From Natrialbaceae archaeon AArc-T1-2 (GTDB lineage: Archaea > Halobacteriota > Halobacteria > Halobacteriales > Natrialbaceae), in contig NZ_CP127176.1 of NCBI RefSeq assembly GCF_030273315.1, forward strand, positions 22,342 through 86,341: 64,000 nt of DNA, read 5' to 3'. The position numbers and the translations under genes are program-made. The notes under the pieces are model-generated. The model had not been told where the DNA came from. It ran no database searches and saw nothing but the letters and a program-made list of their open reading frames with translations. Below, piece by piece: positions 9,463 to 17,467 of this stretch. Positions within the stretch are counted from its first letter, which is position 1. Each line of letters opens with the position of its first letter.

Positions 9463-10246
9463 ATGATCCGCGATGCTCGCGTACTCCGGGTCGGGTTCGT
9501 CCCTCGGGAAGTTGAGCATCGCGACGCCGAAGTCAACCACCTCTCCAGCGTCCTCGGACCTATTACGAACGGTGAACCCGCCGACATGGCCATTGTCACC
9601 GGGCCTAGCGGCGCCGGCAAGACCTGTATCTCGAAGTTCGTCACCGAACGGCTCCGGGAAGAGGTCCTCAACGTCGAGACGACCTACGTCAACTGCTGGC
9701 GCAACTACACCCAATTCCGGACGCTCTACCAGATCCTCGACGACCTCGGCGCCACCATCGACATCCACCGGCAATCGACGCCTCACGACGAACTCATCGA
9801 CCGCCTCCAACAGCACGACGGCCCTCGAACCGTGGTCATTCTGGGCGAGGTCGACCAGCTAGAGGACCCGAGTGTCATCTACGATCTCCATAGCCTGCCA
9901 CAGTTCGCGGTCATATGCATCGCGAACGAATCACCGACGACATCCTCCTGGACGCCGCCGAGGATGCCCGGTCCCAAATCAAGCAGAAGAGCCTCGATTC
10001 ACTCACCCCGCACCAGCGGGTCGTCTACAACATCGTTCATGACTACGGCCCGGTCGGGCCTAGCGAGATACACGAGCGCTATACCAAGGACGTTGACGAC
10101 CCGAGGTTGACGATCCACGGACGAAACGGACGGTCCGAACCTACCTCTCCAAGATGACCCAGTATAACCTCCTCGAGGTGGAGGGAACGAGTCAAGATCG
10201 AGAATACTCGCTCGTCGATTCGGCGGCCGCATCGCCGATGCAGTGA
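9463..10246 (+). pseudogene. Decayed orc1/cdc6 replication initiator
   Basis: Three pieces in different frames together make a broken Orc1/Cdc6 protein. Piece 1 (9463 to about 9930) has the N-terminal E-H-R-D-A-E segment, Walker A TGPSGAGKT and the Walker B region VVILGEVDQLED, where the usual DEVDQ begins with Gly. It stops matching after ICIAN. Piece 2 (from about 9912) resumes at RERITDDILLDAAEDA and carries the helical linker and start of the winged helix; roughly 100 codons of the AAA+ lid are missing. Piece 3 resumes at TVRTYLSKM and ends at TGA 10244-10246. The second shift coincides with a 14-bp near-tandem duplication at about 10092-10119 (GTTGACGACCCGAG, GTTGACGATCCACG). It cannot make an active initiator; the intact orc1 is 4 kb downstream. 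Confidence 0.88.
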
Positions 10247-10319
10247 CGAGGGACTCCGTCACCTATCCGGAGGTGAACTCACCGAGCCCCGATTGCTCGT
10301 GGTCCAGCGGCTCGATGAC

Positions 10320-10952
10320 CTAGGGATCGTCGTTTCCGGGGTTGTTAACCCGCGTCGAGATCTCGTCGGCGTCCAAATTATCCTTCGGATACGGCTGGCA
10401 CAGGTCCTTGCGGGTATCCGGGCCTGCGGAGAGCCATTCGGTCTCAGCGTTCTGCGGGAGGACGACCGGCATCCGGTCGTGGATAGGGTTCATCAGGTCG
10501 TTCGAGTCCGTCGTGAGGATCATCACGCACGATATCGTCTCGTCGTCGCCCTACCAGACGTCTCAGAGCCCCGCCATCGCGAACGCAGGGTCGTCCTCGC
10601 GGTAAATCCGGTAGAGCTGTTTTGTCCCGGCGTTCGGTGCCTTCCACTCGTAGAAGCCTGACGAGGGGACCAGACAGGGGCGGGATTCCCACGCCCGCTC
10701 GAAGACGCGTTTCTCGTCGGCAGTCTCGGAGCGAGCGTTGATGATGCCCTCCTCGGGCTGGTCCGCCCAAAACGGAATCAGTCCCCAGTGGTAGGCACCG
10801 ATCTCGTCTGGAGCCTCGTTCGTGATGATGTGGATCTCGTCGCCAGGCGCAATGTTGTACCGGGGTGTGTACCCGCCGTCCGTGACGACTTCGGCGTCGA
10901 AGCGAGCCTCGAGGTCGGCCTGATCGATGAAGAGGGAGTTTCGGCCACACAT
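10320..10952 (-). pseudogene. SRAP (HMCES/YedK-like) gene with two in-frame stops
   Basis: Starting at ATG 10952 the product begins MCGR, exposing Cys2, the residue SRAP proteins use to crosslink to abasic sites in single-stranded DNA. It continues through YNIAPGDEI, WGLIPFWAD, INARSETADEKRVF and CLVPSSGFYEWK, so the active site is intact. In the same frame, TGA (10563-10565) sits where the conserved GLWD Trp belongs, and TAG (10551-10553) follows four codons later. The frame then continues with SCVMILTT...IHDRMPVVLPQ, the normal C-terminal third, to 10320. Two nonsense codons and no frameshift mean recent inactivation, or a truncated protein that lacks the IHDRMP segment. A TTAACCAACA inverted repeat lies upstream at 11018. 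Confidence 0.85.
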
Positions 10953-11017
10953 ACCGAGGAGTTCGGAGGCAAGCATCTTCAACGTGGTCGCACAGGAACC
11001 CCATCACGTCGACGTTC

Positions 11018-11059
11018 TTAACCAACATATTGTCCCAGCGAGCCAGGGTTGTTGGTTAA
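11018..11059. repeat. Dispersed inverted repeat, copy A
   Basis: Arms TTAACCAACA (11018-11027) and TGTTGGTTAA (11050-11059) are perfect complements separated by 22 nt. First of six copies in the window; it lies upstream of the SRAP relic and before the next gene block. Confidence 0.8.
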
Positions 11060-11230
11060 CTACGGCAGCGATCTTCGAGCCAGATCCTGGAAAACAGCCA
11101 GACATCGACGTCGCTGCTAGTGCGTGCCCGACAGGTGAATAGTGGCCAACGGGGGCGGAGAACCTCCTAATGACAGACGGCACACCTAAACAAACGATAG
11201 AAGAGGCTACACTAACTACGCTCATACAAA

Positions 11231-12676
11231 ATGACCCACATACTTGCCGTATCTGACTGGCGCTCTCAACCGATTGACGATCTCTACACCATTCTCGAAA
11301 CTGTAGAACCAACTCCAGATCTACTACTGTATGCCGGCGACGACCTCTCACGTTTCAAAAACGCCGATACTGACACAGATCATCTTGCAGAACTTGCTCG
11401 CCTCACGAAGCACCAACAATCACTCTATGTCCGAGGAAACGACGACTTCCCCCCGTCAACCGGTCCGCAATTCGATACGGAATTTACCACCGACCTCCAC
11501 AGGACACCATACACCTACGAGGACCTCGTGTTCATCGGTCAGGAAGGATCAACCCAAGGTCCTGGTCTCATCACCTATTCCGAGGACGACGTCCAACAGC
11601 ACCTTTCCGAACAACGCACCGCTTGTGAAGACAGAACCCCGATTCTTGTCACTCACACCCCTCCTTTCGGCATTCTCGATATCGGTAAGCGATTCGGTCA
11701 ACAACATATCGGGTCGAAGGCCGTCAGGAGCTTCATAGACGACATCCAGCCCCCAGCCACCGTCTGCGGTCATTGCCATCAATTCGGAGGCAGAGTTGAA
11801 ACCCTCGATTACGGCACGGTGATCAACATTGCATCCCACGACGGATTAGACGACCCAGGAAGATACGCACTCATCACTATCGACGCCTCGAACGAGTCTA
11901 TCGAATACGAGTTCTACGACACTCGCCATCTGCTAGGAAGCCGCCTGACTGATCTCGTCCAGATCGGGAGAAACCGAGTGGAACAGTTCAGTGAGTTAGG
12001 AATCACTAGCCCAGATGAGATTACCGAAGAACGGCGTGCCGAACTCGAAGCCCTCCCTGGAGCCTCGTCATGGCACGTGGACCGGTGGATTGCTCATCGA
12101 GAGGCTTTCGAAAACGATGAGGTCGTGATTCTAAACAAGTCCGCCTTCGACGACCTTCACGATACGGAGCCTCTCCTCTTGGACATAGAAACGGACCTTC
12201 AGCAGGATCGGATCTGGCTGGTCGGCACCTACAGCTACCAAAACGATGCGTACCGACAATTCTTCGATCCGGACGAGGAGTCAGGACTCCTTCAGGAGCT
12301 GTCTGAGTACCTTGATGATCATGGCTCCGAGCCAATCATCTATTACGGAGGGAACTACTTCGATGAACAGTGTCTAAGTCGAAGGTTCGACGAACACGGC
12401 ATTACTGAGGGGATCAACCATCTGGAGCGAGCACACGACCTCGGGATAACTGCCCAACAGGAACTCTTCGGGCCCTTCAATCGGTATAAATTGGACGTCG
12501 TATCGAATGCACTGGGGTTTGAATATCAAGACCCGACCGTCGATGGATTTGTGGTCGGGAGCAAGTACACGCGATATCTCCTTGACGGCGAAGAACCAGA
12601 CTGGGATCGACTCAAACAGTACAATATCGACGATGTAACGGCGCTGAGAACAATCGTCGGTCACATCAGATCGTAG
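11231..12676 (+). CDS. Metallophosphoesterase - HhH - RNase H-like exonuclease fusion
   Basis: A 481-residue three-part protein. Residues 1-225 are a calcineurin-like phosphoesterase: AVSDWRS, YAGDD, VRGNDD, VTHTPPFG and CGHCHQFGG give the metal ligands in the standard order, although the first motif has Asp-Trp where D-x-H is usual. Residues about 235-290 look like a helix-hairpin-helix (LEALPGASSWHVDRWIAHREAF). Residues about 310-481 match the RNase H-like exonuclease domain of MrfB/YprB: LLLDIET, a YYGGNYFDE second motif and YNIDDVTAL third motif. It may combine phosphodiesterase and 3'-5' exonuclease activities on structured nucleic acid. It is a single gene with its own promoter region, bracketed by inverted-repeat copies A and B. 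Confidence 0.88.
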   Translation: MTHILAVSDWRSQPIDDLYTILETVEPTPDLLLYAGDDLSRFKNADTDTDHLAELARLTKHQQSLYVRGNDDFPPSTGPQFDTEFTTDLHRTPYTYEDLVFIGQEGSTQGPGLITYSEDDVQQHLSEQRTACEDRTPILVTHTPPFGILDIGKRFGQQHIGSKAVRSFIDDIQPPATVCGHCHQFGGRVETLDYGTVINIASHDGLDDPGRYALITIDASNESIEYEFYDTRHLLGSRLTDLVQIGRNRVEQFSELGITSPDEITEERRAELEALPGASSWHVDRWIAHREAFENDEVVILNKSAFDDLHDTEPLLLDIETDLQQDRIWLVGTYSYQNDAYRQFFDPDEESGLLQELSEYLDDHGSEPIIYYGGNYFDEQCLSRRFDEHGITEGINHLERAHDLGITAQQELFGPFNRYKLDVVSNALGFEYQDPTVDGFVVGSKYTRYLLDGEEPDWDRLKQYNIDDVTALRTIVGHIRS

Positions 12677-12750
12677 GCTCGGAGGGTGTGCGGGGCCGTC
12701 AGCAGAAATGTCATTTCGAGAGTTCGATGTCACCAAGGGTTCAAGCAGTC

Positions 12751-12791
12751 TTAACCAATAATTGAGCTTGATTCCCCGAACTGTTGGTTAA
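12751..12791. repeat. Dispersed inverted repeat, copy B
   Basis: Arms TTAACCAATA (12751-12760, one mismatch) and TGTTGGTTAA (12782-12791) are separated by 21 nt. It lies 75 bp after the stop of the phosphoesterase-exonuclease gene. The remaining 12677-12919 interval shows no gene. Confidence 0.75.
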
Positions 12792-12919
12792 TCTGACGAT
12801 GCTATCCGCCTTCCACTCTGGAAACGTTCTCGGAAACGGTCGAACGATGGCAGAAATCCGTTGCCTGAGTCCGGTTCTACATACCTTCCAGCCCTTCCCT
12901 AAAACATGGAAGGGCCACG

Positions 12920-13509
12920 GTGCGGCTTATCGGGAACGTAGAGCCGACACGGGGGGCTGACCGCAATCGGTCCCTCAATGATCAGGCCGATCCGGCTACG
13001 GATGAGATGCTGCTGCCGCAGCTCGACGACGGCATCACGCTGCTCGACGTCGAGGGAGGCCGGGGCGTTCCGATCCTGCAGTCGCTCGTGCTCGACCACC
13101 TCCTCCTACACGATGGCCCCGCCTTCTGTGACGTCCAGCGGGACTGTCTCGACCGGCTCGATGCCACGCGGTCACCGGACGTGGTGCTCGGATGTCTCGA
13201 ACGAGCAATCGACGAACTGCAGGCGGGAAACGTAGCGGTGGAGCGGACCGTCGAGCGAAATCGTGTCTCCAAGCCGCTGGAAGGCTACTCACAGAATACC
13301 CAGAACGTGGCGGCCTTGAAACGGGCTCGCGAATAGGATCTTGCCGTCCATCCCAGACAGGATATCGAGTACGCCGTCGTCGACAAGAAATACTCACGGG
13401 ACCGCGTCGCCCTCGCCCCGTAGAGATCGACACCTACGACACATTGTACTACGAGACGCAGCTGGTCCGAGCTGTCGAGAGCATACTGTCTCCCTTTAAC
13501 TGGAATTAG
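12920..13509 (+). pseudogene. Decayed haloarchaeal plasmid protein
   Basis: Two frames carry separate parts of one degraded gene. The first, from a GTG near 12920 to 13336, includes GITLLDVEGGRGVPILQS and LVLDHLLLHDGPAF, a recognisable N-terminal pattern of a hypothetical protein family I recall from haloarchaeal plasmids with a RecA-like beginning. The second, ending at TAG 13507-13509, carries the C-terminal piece IDTYDTLYYETQLVRAVESI. The middle of the family seems to be missing and at least one frameshift separates the parts. Function unknown; no longer expected to give a full product. It directly precedes the origin. Confidence 0.6.
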
Positions 13510-13573
13510 AACCACATCCGACGCGAATTCAATGGAACACGTGTAGTTGATATCACGGACTGGGCCTAACGAA

Positions 13574-13600
13574 CCCCCTCCCCCCTTTTTCGAGTTGTAA
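13574..13600 (-). repeat. ORB repeat, inverted copy
   Basis: On the minus strand this reads TTACAACTCG, AAAAA and a G6-A-G5 string. It is the exact reverse complement, over 27 nt, of the forward copy at 13938-13964, and is the only ORB in this orientation. Confidence 0.9.
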
Positions 13601-13735
13601 ACTCGTGACGACGGGGAGGGGGTGAACAGGAAGAGGGGCTGCAGAACAGCCGATTGTGGCAGATACACGTGATAGAAGACCTGAACATCCATTTCTCTAA
13701 CTTACAACTAGGAATGCGAAAGTTTATGTTGCGCG

Positions 13736-13897
13736 TTATCTAACCATATCCGCAATGGGGACAAAAGAAAGAAATCTTCTAGTCCAGCTAGAAGATTGGA
13801 ATCTCTGGATATAGAGAATCTCCTCATCTCGCACATGGTCCCAATCGCGAGAACTATCAGGTTTCATCGCCTCTACGTCCTGTTTTGTGAACTCCAT
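13736..13897 (-). CDS. Possible small protein inside the origin
   Basis: A 53-codon frame with ATG at 13897 (MEFTKQDVEAMKPDS...) and stop at 13736 lies between the two inverted ORBs. Its composition (acidic start, amphipathic middle) is protein-like but it has no family I recognise, and initiator binding sites crowd its promoter region. It may be chance. Confidence 0.25.
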   Translation of the reverse strand: MEFTKQDVEAMKPDSSRDWDHVRDEEILYIQRFQSSSWTRRFLSFVPIADMVR

Positions 13898-13937
13898 TCT
13901 CACTCCATAGGGTCTGGAGTGGTCTGCACCCGGCGAC

Positions 13938-13964
13938 TTACAACTCGAAAAAGGGGGGAGGGGG
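13938..13964 (+). repeat. ORB repeat, forward partner of the inverted pair
   Basis: Identical over 27 nt to the inverted copy at 13574-13600. The pair encloses about 340 bp. Confidence 0.9.
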
Positions 13965-14079
13965 TAGAATGTTCGAGTACACCACACGAACTTCACCAAC
14001 CATTATGTTTGTAAAATGGTATGACTCTCATTTGTGAACTGCTCCTACGAGCGTTGCCCTTTCGCGACAATTCTGGTGC

Positions 14080-14437
14080 TTACTACTCGAAAACGGGGGG
14101 TGTGGGATACACCGTTTCACCCTAAGCATCATTCGCAAAATTCAGCCGATATAGATCTGCTTCTATACTCAGTGCGACTCACTGTTACTTACAACTCGAA
14201 AATGGGGCGGGTGGGAGAATCGAACCAAGTGTGATGACGCTCCTCGAAGTCTTACAACTCGAAAACGGGGGGTCTGGGTCATCGAGGGGGTTCGACGATA
14301 GAGATTCCTGGTGATCCCTTACAACTCGACAACGGAGGGTGTTAGATGCCGAAGACGGTATCTGACTCGTTTCGGGAATACACGGCTGTAGTTGTTAGAT
14401 AGCCTGTTTTCACCCGGTTACAACTCCACAAGGGTCC
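14080..14437 (+). repeat. Upstream ORB cluster, five copies
   Basis: Forward ORBs at 14080-14106, 14189-14215, 14252-14278 and 14319-14345 (mismatched: CGACAACGGAGGG), plus a weak copy at 14418-14437 that has lost most of the G-string. The spacing is irregular. The last copies overlap the orc1 promoter, so Orc1 probably represses its own gene. Confidence 0.88.
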
Positions 14438-14440
14438 ACA

Positions 14441-14450
14441 TTTTTATACC
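14441..14450 (+). promoter_or_regulatory. TATA box of orc1
   Basis: TTTTTATACC lies about 25 nt before the ATG at 14472. That distance places the transcription start at or next to the start codon, so the mRNA is probably leaderless. A degenerate ORB is immediately upstream. Confidence 0.6.
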
Positions 14451-14471
14451 CAGAGTTCGAGGGGGTTCATA

Positions 14472-15956
14472 ATGGGACGAAAGGGACGTAGAGCAGGTTC
14501 GAATCATCCAGAAGGTGAAAAGGATCGCAAATCCTCCTCTGCTGCTCCTGATAATCCCGAGTCGATGGGTGAGGAGATAGATACGTCACAGTCGACGTTT
14601 GAGGATGGCTCGGAACTCGCCAATTCTTCTCAAGAGGCAACAAACGGTGGTGGCATCTCAATCCGGGATCGACTACAAACTGAGTCGTCTGGGGGGGTCT
14701 TTGCGAACAAAGACCTCGTTCGGTCAGATACCATCATCGACGAGGATCGTATCGTCGGTCGTGATGACCAACTGGGCCGTGTCGTCGACAATCTGAAACC
14801 TGTGCTCCAGAACGAAGGCATCCCAGATATGCTTCTGAGTGGTCCCTCTGGAACTGGGAAGTCGCTCATCATTCATGCAGTCTGCAAACAGATCGTCGAA
14901 CTGTGTGAATCCCAAGGCAAGACCTTCGGGGTCATTTCAATCAACTGCGAGGGGCCGAAGACTGCAGATCGGGCTGTCTATCGGTTAGTTAAAGCTGCTG
15001 CCGACGACCTCGGCGTTGATCCTGGTGTTCCCCAAACCGGAGTCTCAACAGATCAGAAGCTGGAGCGACTGTACGAACTGATGCGCGAGTACTATGACGG
15101 TGTCATCTTCATTCTCGATGAAATCGATATGCTCGAGGGACCGTATCAGGAAGCAGAGTACAATTCTCTCATCTACCAGCTTTCACGGGCTCGAAAACTC
15201 GCCGATTTTGATGGGCCGATCTCACTCACAACTATCACGAATTACGCCGATTTCATGAAGGACCTCAACAGCCGCGCACAGAGTTCTTACAACCCTGACG
15301 ATATCTTCTTCGACGATTACGATGCGAACCAACTCCGTAGTATTCTCCACAACCGACGAGACGCCTTCAAGCCAGACTCACTCACAGATGACGTCGTTCC
15401 GCTTGTTGCTGCGTTCGGATCCCAAACGCATGGAGATGCACGGAAAGCAATTGATCTCCTCAGATGGGCTGGCGAATTAGCCGAGCGGCGTGGAGCTGAC
15501 ACTGTTACCGAGACTGATGTCCGTGAAGCCCAGGAGAAATACACCGAAAATCGCAAACTACGCCATATCAGCGGGATATCCACTCAAAAGAAACTCTCCA
15601 TCTACGCTGTGGCGGCTACTGCCCACTACGCAAGAGAACATCCTGAGTGGATACCTGCTGGACCTACGTTCAAGACGTACCAATTCATTGCTGATACGAT
15701 GGATTCGGATCAGTACAGTCGCGAGACGTTCGTAAATCACGTCACAGAGCAGAGTACGTACGGGGTATTGGACTCCGAGCGTCGAGGCAAGGGGCGAGGC
15801 AGAGGAGTGCATATGTATTTCTCCCTCTCCGAGGACCCGGAAACGATTATGGAGACGATTCGTGAGGATTCCCGGTTCGAAGATCTAGCTCACGAAGAGG
15901 CGACTATCAGCGCGGTTGTCCGCGAACGGCTGAAGCAGTTCCGGAGCAAGAACTAA
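14472..15956 (+). CDS. orc1/cdc6: Orc1/Cdc6 family replication initiator
   Basis: A 494-residue initiator. The first 75 residues are a polar, low-complexity tail. The AAA+ core follows: Walker A LSGPSGTGKSLI near residues 120-131, Walker B VIFILDEIDMLEG near 211-223, sensor 1 TTITNYADF and the sensor 2 region GDARKAIDLLRWAGE. The C-terminal winged helix (residues about 360-480) contacts the ORB repeats. It binds the repeats on both sides of its gene and recruits the replicative helicase. The protein is longer than the usual haloarchaeal 400 residues because of the N-terminal tail. All ATPase motifs are intact, in contrast to the relic at 9463-10246. Confidence 0.97.
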   Translation: MGRKGRRAGSNHPEGEKDRKSSSAAPDNPESMGEEIDTSQSTFEDGSELANSSQEATNGGGISIRDRLQTESSGGVFANKDLVRSDTIIDEDRIVGRDDQLGRVVDNLKPVLQNEGIPDMLLSGPSGTGKSLIIHAVCKQIVELCESQGKTFGVISINCEGPKTADRAVYRLVKAAADDLGVDPGVPQTGVSTDQKLERLYELMREYYDGVIFILDEIDMLEGPYQEAEYNSLIYQLSRARKLADFDGPISLTTITNYADFMKDLNSRAQSSYNPDDIFFDDYDANQLRSILHNRRDAFKPDSLTDDVVPLVAAFGSQTHGDARKAIDLLRWAGELAERRGADTVTETDVREAQEKYTENRKLRHISGISTQKKLSIYAVAATAHYAREHPEWIPAGPTFKTYQFIADTMDSDQYSRETFVNHVTEQSTYGVLDSERRGKGRGRGVHMYFSLSEDPETIMETIREDSRFEDLAHEEATISAVVRERLKQFRSKN

Positions 15957-15979
15957 TCTCGCTCAGATTCTCCCCGCAC

Positions 15980-16179
15980 TTACTACTCGAAAACGGGGGG
16001 TGTTCGCGGCCCGGGTGATGGTTACAGCTCGAAAATGGGGGGTGTCATTTGTCGGGGTGTCTCGTTACTACTCGAAAACGGGGGGGGGGTGGGTGACCTT
16101 AGAGATACGACGTTGTATAGCATGTTGATGTGCTGTCTCCTCTCCCTCTCCGATTTACAGCTCGAAAATGGGGGGTGGA
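15980..16179 (+). repeat. Downstream ORB cluster, four copies
   Basis: Forward ORBs at 15980-16006, 16022-16047, 16065-16093 (an eleven-G string) and 16155-16179. They alternate TTACTACTCG and TTACAGCTCG cores. All point the same way as the upstream cluster rather than towards it. Confidence 0.9.
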
Positions 16180-16294
16180 TCCCACGATTTTAATCGTCGT
16201 CGGTCTCCTCGATGAGGACGTCGTGGAGAAACCTCCTACCGTTCGGGGACTTCTGGTGTTAAGAGCTTCTCAATCACGGCACCCCTGGTGGTAG

Positions 16295-16352
16295 ACCATT
16301 CACACTGAGGGGTGTCGGTAAACCGATCCCATTCACACTCTGGGGGGTGTCG
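16295..16352 (+). repeat. Direct repeat pair beside the origin
   Basis: CCATTCACACTGAGGGGTGT at 16295 recurs at 16329 as CCATTCACACTCTGGGGGGT and continues TGTCG in both. The two 23-24 nt copies have a 34-nt period. They share the GGGGTGT end with the ORBs but have a different core. The surrounding 16180-16407 shows no gene. Confidence 0.6.
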
Positions 16353-16407
16353 TCTGCTGAGGGTTCAATGGTGCTGAAACAAACCTTCGGCTCTGGTTCA
16401 ATCTCGT

Positions 16408-16731
16408 CTACTCGTCGGGACTGACGGGGCCTTTATATTGAGATCGGATTTTTTCTCCGTCTCGCCACTGCCAGTAGTAGTAGCGATTGTCGTTGATCTC
16501 CTTGATTGTGATCGTCGCCTTCGAAGGAACGTCATCGGGTAGGTCCTCTGGTCGGTCTTCGACCTCCTCATCCTCTTCTTTTTCAGCTAGTCGTGCTTCT
16601 CGCTCGCGATGTTCGGCAAGCTCCTCGGCGAATCGAGCGATTTGCCGAAGCACCTCTGGAGATTGTTCCTCGAGCTTCGAAGCGATGTCAGGTGGGACTT
16701 CGCGAGGTGGGTCTGGTGGAGAGTATGACAT
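16408..16731 (-). CDS. DUF6788-type haloarchaeal plasmid protein
   Basis: A 107-residue acidic protein. The first half (PPDIASKLEEQSPEVLRQIARFAEELAEH) is a predicted helix that could form a coiled coil, followed by a Glu/Asp-rich linker and a compact end, ATITIKEINDNRYYYWQWRD and an SQYKGPVSP tail. That end matches my memory of the DUF6788 family: small proteins with a 'YYYWQWR...YKGP' motif, often beside mobile-element genes. Function is unknown; DNA binding is possible. Inverted-repeat copy C covers its promoter region. Confidence 0.7.
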   Translation of the reverse strand: MSYSPPDPPREVPPDIASKLEEQSPEVLRQIARFAEELAEHREREARLAEKEEDEEVEDRPEDLPDDVPSKATITIKEINDNRYYYWQWRDGEKIRSQYKGPVSPDE

Positions 16732-16745
16732 GGGTCACGGCTCTG

Positions 16746-16787
16746 TTAACCAACGTTGTTGGCCAATATCTTAGAACTGTTGGTTAA
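16746..16787. repeat. Dispersed inverted repeat, copy C
   Basis: Arms TTAACCAACG (16746-16755) and TGTTGGTTAA (16778-16787) separated by 22 nt. It fills the gap between the SWIM gene's stop and the DUF6788 gene's start, so it must act as promoter/operator, terminator or recombination site. Confidence 0.8.
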
Positions 16788-16796
16788 ATTTCTCGT

Positions 16797-17336
16797 CTAC
16801 TGGATCGAGAACTCCTCGATAACCGCTGCCGTAGCTTCGAGTTCTCGTCGTCGCTCCTCTCGTTTTTCGATCTCTTGGTCCAACTCATAAATTTCTGCTG
16901 CAAGTTGTTTGACCATGTCCATCGTCTCCGGGAGACGGCCATCGGTGCGAGGGACGTTCCCATTCCGAATTTCGAGATCGGCTCGCCGTAGATGTTTACA
17001 CCCACCGCTTGGATCCCGCTTCGTGAAATCTGGACACGTACACGTCTTACTCGCGACATCGATCTCGTAGATGTTTCCTGACTCCGATTGCACCTCATAG
17101 ACTCCTCCCTTCTGCAGCAACGAGACGTCCATCTCTTCGGTTCGAGCTCGTTTACTGCGGGGCTCGAGTTCCTCCTGACACGGGTCTTCGCCAATAGTGG
17201 GTTGCTGGAGAGCTTCAGCAGATGTCGAAGCTGCAGGAGTCGATGCTATAATTCCACCATCTGTTGAATACACTCGCTCATCGTGTTCTGTTTCGCCTTC
17301 GTTCTGTGTTTCGACGATGTCAGTTCGTTCGGTCAT
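16797..17336 (-). CDS. SWIM zinc-finger protein
   Basis: A 179-residue protein with a SWIM finger near residues 100-125 (CTCPDFTKRDPSGGCKH, the C-x-C-x(n)-C-x-H zinc site). A disordered acidic N-terminus precedes it and a C-terminal coiled coil (residues about 140-172, IYELDQEIEKREERRREL) follows. SWIM domains bind DNA or proteins and are common in haloarchaeal mobile elements. A paralogue with the same finger is encoded at 45632-46192. A TATA-like element and a strong leader hairpin (17369-17393) lie upstream. Confidence 0.85.
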   Translation of the reverse strand: MTERTDIVETQNEGETEHDERVYSTDGGIIASTPAASTSAEALQQPTIGEDPCQEELEPRSKRARTEEMDVSLLQKGGVYEVQSESGNIYEIDVASKTCTCPDFTKRDPSGGCKHLRRADLEIRNGNVPRTDGRLPETMDMVKQLAAEIYELDQEIEKREERRRELEATAAVIEEFSIQ

Positions 17337-17368
17337 GATTTCGGCTGAATCGACGTGACGAGTTCGCG

Positions 17369-17393
17369 CACGCCGTCGCCCTTCGACGGCGTG
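17369..17393 (-). promoter_or_regulatory. Leader hairpin upstream of the SWIM gene
   Basis: Nine-pair stem CACGCCGTC / GACGGCGTG around loop GAAGGGC, directly after a T5 run, 33 nt before the start codon. Confidence 0.6.
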
Positions 17394-17467
17394 AAAAATC
17401 GTTTATATCGCACTTGGAACTCAATTAGCTCTGACTGTGAGTACTGCACCAGAGGTTGTCGGAATCG

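Larger units (their letters stand above)
13574..16179. other. Replication origin with orc1/cdc6 and ORB repeats
   Basis: About eleven copies of an origin recognition box with core TTACAACTCGAAAA followed by a G-run (the haloarchaeal G-string) surround the intact orc1/cdc6 gene. One copy is inverted at 13574-13600. Five to six forward copies lie between 13938 and 14437 and four more follow the gene at 15980-16179. Clusters of ORBs beside an orc1 gene are the accepted signature of haloarchaeal origins. The 13601-13937 stretch between the inverted pair is the best candidate for the unwinding element. Confidence 0.93.

Noticed and set aside
10293..10661. A 122-codon plus-strand frame over the SRAP relic
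   Set aside because: The opposite strand has unmistakable SRAP motifs; this frame is its shadow.
13574..16352. CRISPR array
   Set aside because: Repeats here are ORBs with irregular spacing and G-strings beside orc1, not regularly spaced palindromic repeats; no cas genes are present and the Cas4-like nuclease at 7702 belongs to a helicase operon.
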